This document shows, in pieces, positions 44,880 through 54,167 of a DNA stretch of 64,000 nucleotides (positions within the stretch are counted from its first letter, which is position 1; each line of letters begins with the position of its first letter). Source of the DNA: S015-6 sp964384945 (lineage in GTDB: Bacteria; Desulfobacterota; DSWW01); NCBI GenBank assembly GCA_964384945.1, contig CAYLMK010000024.1:17839-81838 (forward strand), written 5' to 3'. Under the pieces are notes generated by a model, which was given only the letters and a program-made list of their open reading frames with translations, had not been told where the DNA came from and ran no database searches. The position numbers were made by a program, and so were the translations under genes.

Positions 44880-45968
44880 ATGCTGACCAAGGCGGACGAT
44901 TACCCGATCCACCAGCTGCCCGAGCCGATCGCGACACCCGGCCCGGACAGGAACTTCTATGACCGCTACTTCTTCAACGGCTACGCGGCCGAGGGCCGGC
45001 AGTTTTTCGCGCTCGCCCTGGGCGTCTACCCGAACCGCAACGTCATGGACGCCTCCTTCTCGGTGATCCACAAGGGGGTTCAGCACAACCTGCGGGCCTC
45101 CCGACACTTGGGAGGGGAGCGGATGGACACCCGGGTCGGCCCCATTTCCGTCGAGGTCATCGAGCCGCTGCGGTCCCTCCGGATCCGGGTGGACCACCCG
45201 GAGAGCGGGATCAGGGCCGACCTGACCTTCACGGCGAGGGCCGCGGCCCTGGAGGAGCCGCGCTTCACGCGCGAACTGGGTCCCGGTCTTCTCATGGACT
45301 ACACGCGCCTGACCCAGAACGGCTGCTATCAGGGAACCCTCGAGGTGAGGGGAGAACCTACCCGGATCACGCCCGAGGCCTGGCTCGGGACCCGGGACCG
45401 CTCCTGGGGCATCCGGCCGGTCGGCAGGGCCGACGACAGCGAGCAGCGGGCCCTGCTGCTGCAATTCTACTGGCTCTGGGCGCCGGTCAACTTCGACGAC
45501 TGCATCACGCTCTACGACCTGAACGCGGACGAAAAGGGTCAACCCTGGCACACCCACGGGGTCATGGCCCCTCTGCACGGAGGTGAGCCCGAGGTCATGG
45601 AGACCGTATCCAGCCGGGTCCGGTTCCGCCCCGGCACGCGCCACGCGAAGTCCGCAGAGATCCTCTTTCGGCGAAGGAACGGAGAGGAACTCGTCCTGGA
45701 GTTCGAGCCTCTATACGACTTCTACATGTCCGGGCTGGGCTACCTCCACCCGGAATGGGGGCACGGAATGGACCGGGGGGAACGGGCCGTGGCCTACGAT
45801 TCGATCGATCTCGACTCGGTCGACGAGTCCGCTCCCCTGTGCCTGCACGTGCAGGCGATCAGCCGCGTCCGGATGGGGGGCAAGGAGGGCCGGGGGGTGC
45901 TCGAGCAGCTCATCCTCGGACCCCACGAGCCCTCCGGGTTTACGAGCCTGCTCGATCCGGCCCCCTGA
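44880..45968 (+). CDS. AttH/CrtC-like lipocalin-fold protein
   Basis: A 362-residue protein whose central motif GTRDRSWGIRPVG and flanking WHTHGVMAPLHGGEPE match the AttH/hydroxyneurosporene-synthase-like family (tandem lipocalin-like folds) seen in lipid, steroid and terpenoid gene clusters. No signal peptide. Catalysis has not been shown for most members. GGGGG precedes the ATG; it forms a two-gene unit with the TraB-like gene. Confidence 0.7.
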   Translation: MLTKADDYPIHQLPEPIATPGPDRNFYDRYFFNGYAAEGRQFFALALGVYPNRNVMDASFSVIHKGVQHNLRASRHLGGERMDTRVGPISVEVIEPLRSLRIRVDHPESGIRADLTFTARAAALEEPRFTRELGPGLLMDYTRLTQNGCYQGTLEVRGEPTRITPEAWLGTRDRSWGIRPVGRADDSEQRALLLQFYWLWAPVNFDDCITLYDLNADEKGQPWHTHGVMAPLHGGEPEVMETVSSRVRFRPGTRHAKSAEILFRRRNGEELVLEFEPLYDFYMSGLGYLHPEWGHGMDRGERAVAYDSIDLDSVDESAPLCLHVQAISRVRMGGKEGRGVLEQLILGPHEPSGFTSLLDPAP

Positions 45969-46179
45969 GTCTGACTTGATCGACGCACAGATTCATCCGG
46001 AACTCCGGCGCCGACCGGCCATGGGAGAGGCCTCTTTTCGGAGCGCCGCCAGGCCCCAGGGCGGCCTCTCGGCGAACCCCTCACTCAAGAAACCGCCAAA
46101 ACCTCCGATACTTAAAAAAGAAATCAAAATCGCGACGGGTCCTTGTCCGGTCGATCGGGACAGCCCCGTGGGAACGTCC

Positions 46180-48321
46180 ATGGCCGAGCACGTCAATCCA
46201 CCCGAGGAGATCTTGAGCCTGCTGGGCGGCGTTGACAGGCTGCCCATGCTCCCGGCGGTGGCCCTGAAGCTGCTGGAGGTCACGGCGGACGAAAGGAGTT
46301 CCGCAGGCGATGTCGCCCGGCTGATCGAGACCGATCAGGCCCTTGCCGCCAAGACCATGCGGATGGCGAACTCCGCCTACTACGGCAAGTCCGGGAAGAT
46401 CTCCACCCTTCGCGACGCCGTGGCCCTGGTGGGCTTCGGCGCCGTGCGAAGCACGATCCTGACCGTGTGCTTCATGGACCTGTTCAAGGAAAACACGGGG
46501 TCCACGGGATTCGACGTGGACGGGTTCTGGCTCCACAGCCTGGCCGCTGCGATCTGCTGCAGGGAACTGGGAAAGAAGCTGGGAGGGCCCGCGTCGTTCG
46601 CCGAAGAGGCCTTTGTCTGCGGCATGCTCCACGACGCGGGCAAGATCGTGCTCAACCACTGCGTGCCCGATGCTTACGGGCGGGCGCTGGAGGCCGTCAA
46701 GGCGAGGCCCCTGACGATGGCCGAGGCGGAGCGGGAGTCCCTGGGAACGGACCACGCCAAGGTGGGGGGCGCGTTGCTCAGGCTCTGGAGGCTCCCGGAG
46801 CACGAGACGCGGGCGGTCTGCCTCCATCATCACGCGCTTTTCGAAAAAACGGGTCAGGACACCGCCTCCAAGCTCGCCCAGGTCATCTTGCTGGCGGATT
46901 CGATCGTCCGGATCCGGAAGATCGGCTCGGGCGGAGACGAAATTCCGCGGTTCATCGAGCCCAGGGTTCCGGCCTCCCTCGGCCTGACCAAGGACGCCGT
47001 CGCTCAGGTCGCAGCCGGCCTGGACGAGAGAGTGGAGGACGCGGCCCGGGCGATCGGCCTGCGACCTGGCGAGCGAAAATCCTACCTCGATCTTCTCTCC
47101 GACTCGAACCGTGACCTGGTGCTGATGAGGTCCCTGGCCGTATCCGAGGGGAAATACAGGATGCTGTTCGAGACGTTTCCGGACGCCCTGTTCCTGATGG
47201 CGGAGATGATCCACGAGTGCAACGACCAGGCATGCCGGCTTCTCGGGCGCGAGCGGGGAGAAATCGTGGACCACGCCCTGGCCGAGTTCCTGCCTGCCTC
47301 GTCGGCCGATGGCGGCAATCCGCCCGAACTCCTGCAGGAACGGGCCCGGGAGGCCCTGGCCGGGATCCCCCAGACCTTCGGCTGCCGGGTGCTGAGAAAG
47401 GACGGAAGCCCGGTCGAGACCGAGGTGTCCCTGAAGGCCTTTCCCTTGGGGGGCGGCCGGACGCTGCAGGCGGTCCTGCGGGACGTCACGGAACAAAGGG
47501 CGGCGGAGGAGCAGATCCGGACCCTGAACGAGGAGCTCGAGCAGCGGGTTCGCGAGCGGACCGCCGAACTCGAGAAGGCCTACGAGGAACTCAAGAAGCT
47601 CGACGAGATGAAAGATGTCTTTCTCTCCAGCGTCTCGCACGAACTCCGAACCCCCTTGACATCCATCCGTTCCTTCTCGGAGATCCTGCTCCGGTACGAG
47701 GAGGAGGATCCGCAGACGCGCAGGGAGTTTCTCGAGGTCATCTACAACGAGAGCAAGCGCCTCACGCGGCTCATCAACGACGTCCTGGACCTTTCGAAGA
47801 TCGAGTCCGGCCGGATGGCCTGGCACGACGAACTCCTTTCCATCGAGGAGGTTTGCCGGTACGCGATCAAGGCCCAGCAACCTCTCCTGGAGGCCAAGTC
47901 CCTTGAGGTGACCCTCTCCTCGCCTCCCGGGCTCCCCCTCGCCCTCGCCGACCGGGAACGGATCCAGCAGGTCGTCACCAACCTGCTGGACAACGCGGCC
48001 AAGTTCTCCCCGGAGGGAGGCAGGATCCTGATACGGGCCGAGCCGTGCGGGGAAGCCAACGGAGGGGATGCCGTCGGACGCATCAAGGTCAGCATCACCG
48101 ACGAAGGAATCGGGATCGAGGAAAAGGATTTCGGGATGATCTTCGAGCGCTTCGCCCAGATCGCGCCCGACCCCTTGCATGGCAAGCCGAACGGCACCGG
48201 CCTGGGGCTGTCCATCTGCAAGGAGATCATCAGCCACTACGGGGGGAGAATCGGACTGATGAGCGAAAAGGGAAAAGGCTGCACCTTCTTCTTCACCCTT
48301 CCCGGAGCGCCCGCCTGCTGA
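46180..48321 (+). CDS. Cytosolic HDOD-PAS-histidine kinase
   Basis: A 713-residue fusion without membrane helices. Residues about 8-210: HDOD domain (LPMLPAVALKLLEVT, MLHDAGKIVL). About 325-435: PAS. About 440-475: coiled coil. About 475-540: HisKA with phospho-His in SSVSHELRTPLTSIRSF. About 585-705: HATPase with NLLDNAAKFSPEGG, TDEGIGIEEKD and GTGLGLSICKEI. All kinase boxes are intact. No receiver or response regulator is adjacent. Start at ATG 46180; a GTG at 46168 is possible. The HD-GYP gene ends six bases away on the other strand. Confidence 0.9.
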   Translation: MAEHVNPPEEILSLLGGVDRLPMLPAVALKLLEVTADERSSAGDVARLIETDQALAAKTMRMANSAYYGKSGKISTLRDAVALVGFGAVRSTILTVCFMDLFKENTGSTGFDVDGFWLHSLAAAICCRELGKKLGGPASFAEEAFVCGMLHDAGKIVLNHCVPDAYGRALEAVKARPLTMAEAERESLGTDHAKVGGALLRLWRLPEHETRAVCLHHHALFEKTGQDTASKLAQVILLADSIVRIRKIGSGGDEIPRFIEPRVPASLGLTKDAVAQVAAGLDERVEDAARAIGLRPGERKSYLDLLSDSNRDLVLMRSLAVSEGKYRMLFETFPDALFLMAEMIHECNDQACRLLGRERGEIVDHALAEFLPASSADGGNPPELLQERAREALAGIPQTFGCRVLRKDGSPVETEVSLKAFPLGGGRTLQAVLRDVTEQRAAEEQIRTLNEELEQRVRERTAELEKAYEELKKLDEMKDVFLSSVSHELRTPLTSIRSFSEILLRYEEEDPQTRREFLEVIYNESKRLTRLINDVLDLSKIESGRMAWHDELLSIEEVCRYAIKAQQPLLEAKSLEVTLSSPPGLPLALADRERIQQVVTNLLDNAAKFSPEGGRILIRAEPCGEANGGDAVGRIKVSITDEGIGIEEKDFGMIFERFAQIAPDPLHGKPNGTGLGLSICKEIISHYGGRIGLMSEKGKGCTFFFTLPGAPAC

Positions 48322-48327
48322 ACCGGC

Positions 48328-49272
48328 TCAATACAGGATGTAAAGGAACTCCTTGAACATCTGCTGGTCGAACTGGTCCTGCATTTCCTCTTTCATGATC
48401 TTGAGGGCCTGGTACGGGGAGAGGGCGGGCTTGTAGACCCGCTCGGCCAGGAGGGCGTCGTAGGAGTCCACCAGATTGCAGATCTTGCCCAGGGGATCGA
48501 TCTCTCGGCTCTGGCGGCCTTTCGGATAGCCCTTCCCGTTGCACCTCTCGTGGTGCTGAAGGGTCGTGACGGCCGCCTGTTCGGTGAGATGCCCCTCCCT
48601 CGAAAGAATCTGATGGCCCCTTTCCGGGTGCATCCGCATGATCTGCCACTCCTCTTCCGTGAGAGGGCCGGGCTTGTTCAGGACCTGGTGCGAAATCTCG
48701 GTCTTGCCGATGTCGTGCAGGAACATCGCGTATCCGATCTCGTGCAGATCCCTGTCCCCTTCGCGAAAGATCTCCCGGACCAGGGTGGTCCCCAGGAGCC
48801 CGACATTCACGCAATGGGTGTAGATGCTCGTCTCGTGGGAGAGCATCATGATCATGTCGTGGACGGCGTCGCGGTTCGAGGAGATAATGTGGTCGACCGC
48901 CTGCCGGAAGATTCCTTTGCTTTCCTCGATGTTTTTTGCCGCGGGCGCCACCCAGAGCCTCTCGAGCTGAAAGATGCACGTGTCGTAGACGACCCGGGAC
49001 TTTTCCTGCTCGCTCAGGGAGGGATCGTCGAGCAGGGCCTGGAGGTTCTGATAGATGTAGCGCCGCAGAGCATTCTTGTCCTCCTCGCGGATGTGAAGCG
49101 CCCGGACCTCCTGTTCCTGAAGCTTCCGGCGCGTCTCCTCGGAGAAGACTTCTCCCTCCTGAGAATAGGGGACATAGTTCGTCCCGGCGAGCAGGTAGAG
49201 ACGAAAAGGGCTCTTCACCTCGGGGCGGAGCAGCTCAATGTCCACCGGGAAATAGTCTGAGGCCATCGACAC
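48328..49272 (-). CDS. HD-GYP domain c-di-GMP phosphodiesterase
   Basis: A 314-residue protein. Residues 1-110 form an uncharacterised N-terminal sensor region (FRLYLLAGTNYVPYSQEGE). The HD-GYP domain at about 135-305 has intact FLHDIGKTEISHQVLNKPGP, HPERGHQIL and HHERCNGKGYPKG, so it should hydrolyse c-di-GMP. It counters the cyclase at 37121. Convergent with the HDOD-kinase gene. Confidence 0.92.
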   Translation of the reverse strand: MSMASDYFPVDIELLRPEVKSPFRLYLLAGTNYVPYSQEGEVFSEETRRKLQEQEVRALHIREEDKNALRRYIYQNLQALLDDPSLSEQEKSRVVYDTCIFQLERLWVAPAAKNIEESKGIFRQAVDHIISSNRDAVHDMIMMLSHETSIYTHCVNVGLLGTTLVREIFREGDRDLHEIGYAMFLHDIGKTEISHQVLNKPGPLTEEEWQIMRMHPERGHQILSREGHLTEQAAVTTLQHHERCNGKGYPKGRQSREIDPLGKICNLVDSYDALLAERVYKPALSPYQALKIMKEEMQDQFDQQMFKEFLYILY

Positions 49273-49616
49273 GGGACCGGTCTCCTCGCCCGGAAAGGGC
49301 GGATTGTCGGCTTCTTCGCTCCGTCCTTCTATTCGGCGCGATTCGGGAAAAACTCAACGCCCCGGGGAAGTGCGTCCAACGCCTCCCGGCATGTTCTGCG
49401 GCATCGATAACCGCCGCGGCCGAGCCGCAGACGAAGCGGGGAGATTGCTCGCCGCGACGGCCGTCATTCGCTTGACGAGAAGGCCGCATCGCCGATAGCA
49501 TGGCCCGGGGGCATCGAACGGGGGGCGCCGCGCGGCTACGCGGATGTTCCGCCCCGGAGAATGCAGGATCAGGCCTCGCGTGCGAAGGGGGCTCGGACGA
49601 GTCGGAAGGAGGAACC
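49273..49616. other. Intergenic region between HD-GYP and methyltransferase genes
   Basis: A 344-base gap without a credible gene. A weak promoter (TTGACG 49472-49477, 18-base spacer, TAGCAT 49496-49501) points to the methyltransferase gene. No B12-box riboswitch was recognised despite the corrinoid gene downstream. Confidence 0.45.
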
Positions 49617-50717
49617 ATGCGTGCGGCAATGACCGGAAAAGAGAGGATTCTCAAGGCCTTGGACCTCCAGGAGCCGGACACGGTCCCCGTTTTCGAGATG
49701 GGGATCAACGAGGCCAGCATCGTGAACCTGGGCAGGCAGTTCACGGACGATGTTCCCCCGATCAAACACATCACCGACATGGGGCTCGAGGAACAGCTTC
49801 GCTACATGGACCTGCTCTCGCTGATCCTGAAGGAGCTGGGCAACGACGGCATCTCCACGGTGTTCATCATCCGCAAGGAGCGGGTCGGCGACGACCTGGC
49901 AAGAGACAAGTACGGCACCACCTATCATCTCTCCGAAGTGGGCGAGCCGGTTCCGGTGGAGGGCCCGGTGCAGAGTGCGGCCGATCTGGCCAGGCTCACC
50001 TTCGAGCCGGACCCGGCCGACTACGCCATGCTGCAGTACCTCGTGCACACGATGGGAAGGAACGTGGCCCACTTCTTTGCGATCCCGGACCTCTTCCGCC
50101 TCTCCTGGCAACTCCGGGGGGGCATGGACAGGCTCCTCCTGGACTACATGCGAAACCGGGAACTCGTCCTCGCCCTGGCCAGGGTGACGACCGACTTCTG
50201 CAAGGCCGCCCTCGGGATGGCCCGGGACCACGGGGCCGACGTGATCATCCTGGAGGGGGATCTCGCCTTCAACACGAGCACCCTGATGAGCCCGGATCAG
50301 TACCGGAAATTCATCAAGCCGTATCACGCGGAGATCGTCTCCTTCTGTCACGAGAAGGGAATGAAGGCGGTCAAGCACTCGGATGGCAATCTCTGGCCCA
50401 TCCTGGACGACCTGGTCGAGGTGGGATTCGACGGAATCCACCCGATCCAGCCGCAGTGCATGGACATCCGGGAGGTGAAGGAGCATCTTAAGGGCAGGTC
50501 GGCCGTGGTCGGCAACATCGACTGCAGCTTCCTCCTCCCCTTCGGCACGACCGAGGAAGTGGACCGCTCGGTCCGGGAGACGATCCGGGCCGCCGCTCCG
50601 GGCGGCGGATACATCATCAGCTCTTCGAATTCCATCCACCCGGGCTGCAGGCCGGAGAACTACATCGCGATGGTCAAGGCAGCCAGGAAGTACGGTACCT
50701 ATCCGATCAACCTGTGA
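49617..50717 (+). CDS. Uroporphyrinogen-decarboxylase-like corrinoid methyltransferase (MtaA/CmuA type)
   Basis: A 366-residue UroD-fold protein. GGAAGGAGG precedes ATG 49617. Typical parts are KERILKALDLQEPDTVPVFE at the start, VIILEGDLAFNTSTLMSPDQ, KHSDGNLWPILDDLVE with His, and VGNIDCS with Cys, the likely zinc ligands of methyl-transfer enzymes. The corrinoid protein gene follows after 31 bases, so it probably moves a methyl group between substrate or cofactor and B12. True heme-synthesis UroD is unlikely in this context. Confidence 0.85.
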   Translation: MRAAMTGKERILKALDLQEPDTVPVFEMGINEASIVNLGRQFTDDVPPIKHITDMGLEEQLRYMDLLSLILKELGNDGISTVFIIRKERVGDDLARDKYGTTYHLSEVGEPVPVEGPVQSAADLARLTFEPDPADYAMLQYLVHTMGRNVAHFFAIPDLFRLSWQLRGGMDRLLLDYMRNRELVLALARVTTDFCKAALGMARDHGADVIILEGDLAFNTSTLMSPDQYRKFIKPYHAEIVSFCHEKGMKAVKHSDGNLWPILDDLVEVGFDGIHPIQPQCMDIREVKEHLKGRSAVVGNIDCSFLLPFGTTEEVDRSVRETIRAAAPGGGYIISSSNSIHPGCRPENYIAMVKAARKYGTYPINL

Positions 50718-50748
50718 TCCACAGATACGAGAAACAGGGGGTGCAGGC

Positions 50749-51384
50749 ATGGACGAGCGGATGACCAATCTGGGAGAGACGCTCCTGGCCGGGGACGTGG
50801 AGCGGATCCGGCAGCTGACCGAAGAGGCCCTGAACGGCGGTTCGACCCCGCAGGAGATCCTTGAGAGGGGCCTGCGGCCGGCCATGGAGGCCCTGGGAGA
50901 GCGGTTCTCCCGGGGGGAGGCCTTCCTGCCGGAGCTCCTCGTGGCCGCCGAGACCATGAAGGCCAGCATGGAGGTCCTGCAGCCCGCAATCGTCCGCGCG
51001 GGGATCGCGCCGAGGGCGACCCTGCTGCTCGGAACCGTGCAGGGGGACATTCACGACATCGGAAAGAACCTGGTGAAGATGATGTTCGAGGGGGCGGGGT
51101 ACAAGGTGATCGACCTGGACATCAATGTGAAGGCGGAGAGATTCCTGGAGGCCTACCACCGGGAGAAGCCGGACCTGGTGGGGCTCTCCGCCCTGCTCAC
51201 CAGCACGATCGGCGAGATGGAGAAGGTGATCCAGGCGGTCCGGGAGTACGACCCCGAGGCGAAGTTCATCGTCGGGGGCGCGCCAATCAACCAGGCATTC
51301 GCCGACAGGGTGGGCGCCAACGGGTACGCACCGGATGCGGGCGAGGCGGTAAAGGTGGGCAATCGCATCATCGGCCTCGCCTGA
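50749..51384 (+). CDS. Corrinoid (B12)-binding methyl-carrier protein
   Basis: A 211-residue MtbC/MtaC-like protein. Residues 1-85 form the helical cap (LRPAMEALGERFSRGEAFLP); residues 88-211 the B12-binding domain with D100-x-H102-x2-G105 (GDIHDIGKN, His as axial cobalt ligand), SALLTS and GGAPIN. It holds the methyl group in the three-part O- or N-demethylase systems. Located between the UroD-like methyltransferase and an SDR. The ATP-dependent reductive activator usually needed is not in the window. Confidence 0.92.
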   Translation: MDERMTNLGETLLAGDVERIRQLTEEALNGGSTPQEILERGLRPAMEALGERFSRGEAFLPELLVAAETMKASMEVLQPAIVRAGIAPRATLLLGTVQGDIHDIGKNLVKMMFEGAGYKVIDLDINVKAERFLEAYHREKPDLVGLSALLTSTIGEMEKVIQAVREYDPEAKFIVGGAPINQAFADRVGANGYAPDAGEAVKVGNRIIGLA

Positions 51385-51394
51385 AGTCGAAAAA

Positions 51395-52234
51395 ATGTAC
51401 GAAGACCTGAAGCACAAGACGGCCTTGATCACGGGCTCGGGAAAACGAACCGGCATCGGGTTCGCCATCGCGCAGAAGCTCGCCGCCTGCGGCGCGAACG
51501 TCATCGTTACGGATCTCGGCCTGGGATCCGGGGGGGACCCCGGGGGCGTTCGAACCGGAACGCGGCAGGAGATGGACGAGATCGCCGCGGACCTGGCTGC
51601 GCGCTTCGGCGTCAGGACGCTGGCGGTCGAGGTGGACGTGGCGAGCGGCGCCTCGGTCGGCCGCATGGCGGAGCGGGTCAGAGAGGCCTTCGATCATCTC
51701 GACGTTCTCTGCAACAACGCGGGCGCTTCCTTCGGCGTGCCGAGCGCCGTACACACGTACGACGAAGAGGCCTGGATGAAGACCATCGACGTGAACCTCC
51801 ACAGCGTCTTTCGCGTCACCCGGGCCGTGCTCCCCCTGATGGAGGGCCGCAAGGGGAGCATCATCAACACCGCCTCGCGGGCCGGCAAGGTCCCCCCGCT
51901 TTTCAACGGCGCCTACGCCGTGGCAAAGGCGGGCGTCATCATGCTCACCAAGGTGATGGCAAGAGAGCTGGCCGGGGCCGGGCTCCGCGTCAACGCGATC
52001 TGCCCCGGCCAGATCATGACCGACCTGGAGAAGTGGCGCTTCGGCCTCGAGGCGCAGTTCCTCGGGACCACCCCCGAGGAGCAGGAGCGGGAGATGTGCA
52101 AGACCATCCCGCTCGGCCGGATCGGCACCACGGAAGAGGTGGCCAACCTCGTGGCCTTCCTCGCCTCGGAGGCCTCCTCCTACATGACCGGGCAGGCGAT
52201 CAACGTGACCGGCGGGCAGCTCATGGAGTGTTAG
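51395..52234 (+). CDS. Short-chain dehydrogenase/reductase in the corrinoid operon
   Basis: A 279-residue SDR, ten bases after the corrinoid gene. Coenzyme motif TGSGKRTGIGFA (longer than TGxxxGIG), CNNAGAS, catalytic Ser in NTASRAGK and YAVAKAG, and C-terminal TGQAINVTGGQ. Likely handles the demethylated or methoxylated substrate of the upstream system. Ends the three-gene unit; the next 296 bases contain no gene. Confidence 0.88.
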   Translation: MYEDLKHKTALITGSGKRTGIGFAIAQKLAACGANVIVTDLGLGSGGDPGGVRTGTRQEMDEIAADLAARFGVRTLAVEVDVASGASVGRMAERVREAFDHLDVLCNNAGASFGVPSAVHTYDEEAWMKTIDVNLHSVFRVTRAVLPLMEGRKGSIINTASRAGKVPPLFNGAYAVAKAGVIMLTKVMARELAGAGLRVNAICPGQIMTDLEKWRFGLEAQFLGTTPEEQEREMCKTIPLGRIGTTEEVANLVAFLASEASSYMTGQAINVTGGQLMEC

Positions 52235-52530
52235 GCCGGTCGGATTCCTGCGCCTCACGCCCCCTTTCGGAAAAGAGAGGAGTGCATCGTTATAACGAGT
52301 GCTCAAAAGCCAAGATTTCATGAGAACCTCATTATCCCTTCACACGTGAAGCCTACACTGCCCTGGACAAAAAAGATGTTGCACCGCTGATTTCATTGGG
52401 GTAAAAAGATTTTGTTCGATACAATCATACTGGCCATCCCGAAACGGGCGTGTATTTCCCGTTCCCGGGGGAACCGAGAGGGCCTCGGGACAAGGATGAA
52501 GCAAAAGGAGACGAAGGGAGGGTCAAGGAA

Positions 52531-53955
52531 ATGAAGAAAGCATTGCGTTTTCTACTGGCAATCGCCCTGGCCCTGGGCGCCGGCCTGCCCGCCCGGGCGG
52601 ACTTTTCCATTGACCAGGCGCCCACAGAGATGATGGGCATCGACCCGGGAGACACTTTTCTGCCCGGCATGGGCCCGCTGGTGGATGACGGGGACCTGCC
52701 CGGCTTCGTGCCTACCCTGGGGGTGCCGGGCTTGATGCCCCCCATCCCCTACGACACGGACGGCTACAGCCACGCCATCCCGAACGATCCCTTCGCGCCC
52801 GCAGCCGGCGCGCCTCCGGGCGTGCTCGTCTCGATCGACGACGGAGACATCGGACCCGGCATGGGCCCTCCAGACAACGCGACCGAACTCTATTTCGCGC
52901 CGTTGCCCGCTGTGGGCGCTTCCTCCGCCACCAAAGCCACGGAGTCTTTCCTGGGCCTCCTGGCAGATCCCCCGCCGATCGGACTGGACGACGATGTGGA
53001 CGCCTACGAAGACCGGTTCCTTCCCGGGCCGCCGGTGGGGGCGTTCTTCTCCGCCGACTGGGACGCGCCCGCAGGGCTCGATCCTGGAGACATCTACTTC
53101 AGCCCCCTGTGGGTTGCGCCGCCCCCGCTTCCCACCCTTTTCTGTGACGACGTGACCGGGATGTGGATCGCCCCAAACGAGGCGACGCCGGTCGATGTGG
53201 ACGCGGTCCACCTCGTGCCCCCCTTGGTCTGCGCGAGGTACGGCCTGCCCGGAGGCGGCCTGTGCTTCCTCTTCTCGGTGGACAACTTCCCTCCGCCGCC
53301 CGGCCCTCTGGCAATCGACCCGGGCGATATCTACATCACGGACTGCATGAACGGAAGCGCCCTCTTCCTGGACGACGTAACGCAGATGGGGCTCGTGCCG
53401 CCCCCGGATGAGTTCGCCGTCTTCGACATCGACGCCGTGAGCGTCCCGGACAGGGGACCGGTCTGCGAACTGGACGGAGACACTTACTTCGACAAGGCAT
53501 GCGGCGGCACGGACTGCGACGACACGGATCCCAACACATACCCCGGCGCACCGGAGCGCTGCGACGGCAAGGACAATAACTGCGACCTGATCGTGCCGCC
53601 CAACGAGACCGACAACGACCTGCCGGCCGGAGACGGCTACGTGGAGTGCTCGCCCTGGGTCGGACCGCCCGGGACCATGGGCAACGACTGCGACGACAAC
53701 GACCCCAACGTCAACCCGGGCGCAGCGGAGAGCGAGGCCGCCGGCAACTGCTCGGACGGGAAGGACAACGACTGCGACGGGAAGGCGGACGGCGCGGACC
53801 CGGATTGCGGCGGCGGCGGGTGCTCGGCCGGCGCCGAGGCGTCGGTCATGGATGCCGGCGGGGCGAAGCGAGGGAGCCTTCTCAATCTGCTGGCCTGGCT
53901 GCTCATTCCGGCGGCGGCGTCTTTCGGTGTGGCGCTCGTGCGCAGGAAGAGGTAG
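52531..53955 (+). CDS. Secreted acidic metal-binding-repeat protein with C-terminal anchor
   Basis: A 474-residue exported protein. Signal peptide FLLAIALALGAGLPARA. The middle has about four repeats with D-P-G-D-I-Y and L-F-x-D-D-V-T...D-x-D-A motifs (SIDDGDIGPG, GLDPGDIYFSP, AIDPGDIYITD). The C-terminal third holds MopE-type metal-binding motifs (DCDDTDPNTYPGAPERCDG, DGKDNDCDGKADGADPDC). The tail GGGCSAGAE, a hydrophobic segment (LLAWLLIPAAASFGVALV) and RRKR look like MYXO-CTERM/Synerg-CTERM anchors. It is very rich in Asp and Pro. Function unknown; probably calcium-binding and surface-attached. Start at 52531 with AAGGAA directly upstream. Confidence 0.8.
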   Translation: MKKALRFLLAIALALGAGLPARADFSIDQAPTEMMGIDPGDTFLPGMGPLVDDGDLPGFVPTLGVPGLMPPIPYDTDGYSHAIPNDPFAPAAGAPPGVLVSIDDGDIGPGMGPPDNATELYFAPLPAVGASSATKATESFLGLLADPPPIGLDDDVDAYEDRFLPGPPVGAFFSADWDAPAGLDPGDIYFSPLWVAPPPLPTLFCDDVTGMWIAPNEATPVDVDAVHLVPPLVCARYGLPGGGLCFLFSVDNFPPPPGPLAIDPGDIYITDCMNGSALFLDDVTQMGLVPPPDEFAVFDIDAVSVPDRGPVCELDGDTYFDKACGGTDCDDTDPNTYPGAPERCDGKDNNCDLIVPPNETDNDLPAGDGYVECSPWVGPPGTMGNDCDDNDPNVNPGAAESEAAGNCSDGKDNDCDGKADGADPDCGGGGCSAGAEASVMDAGGAKRGSLLNLLAWLLIPAAASFGVALVRRKR

Positions 53956-53968
53956 AAGACGCCGTCTC

Positions 53969-54142
53969 ACGCCCGTCGAAAACCTCACCGAGGCCGTCCG
54001 CTCCGCCTTGAGAAGCCCCCTGGAGACGCCCCCGCTGCGCGAGACCGCCAGGCGCGCCCGTGGGGTCACCGTGGCCTTCTCCCGGCGCACGCCCTGGATG
54101 CCCTTCTCGATTTCCCGCCGCTGGACGCCGCGCGTGTTTTGA
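53969..54142 (+). pseudogene. Possible remnant of a LarA-like (lactate racemase) gene
   Basis: In one frame, TPVENLTEAVRSALRSPLET and PPLRETARRARGVTVAFS resemble the beginning of the LarA/DUF2088 N-terminal domain (AVRxALxxPxxTPPL, then a VTVxFxxxTRP strand). The similarity breaks off after TPWMPF and the frame stops at 54142. No start codon belongs to it. Recognition is by eye and weak. Confidence 0.3.
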
Positions 54143-54167
54143 CAGAATGCCCCGAATGTCTGACAAT
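54139..54167 (+). promoter_or_regulatory. Possible promoter upstream of vapBC
   Basis: TTGACA (54139-54144), 17-base spacer, GACAAT (54162-54167). It is 180 bases before the vapB start. Confidence 0.35.

Noticed and set aside
49273..49616. A cobalamin riboswitch upstream of the corrinoid operon
   Set aside because: No B12 box or matching stem pattern could be found.
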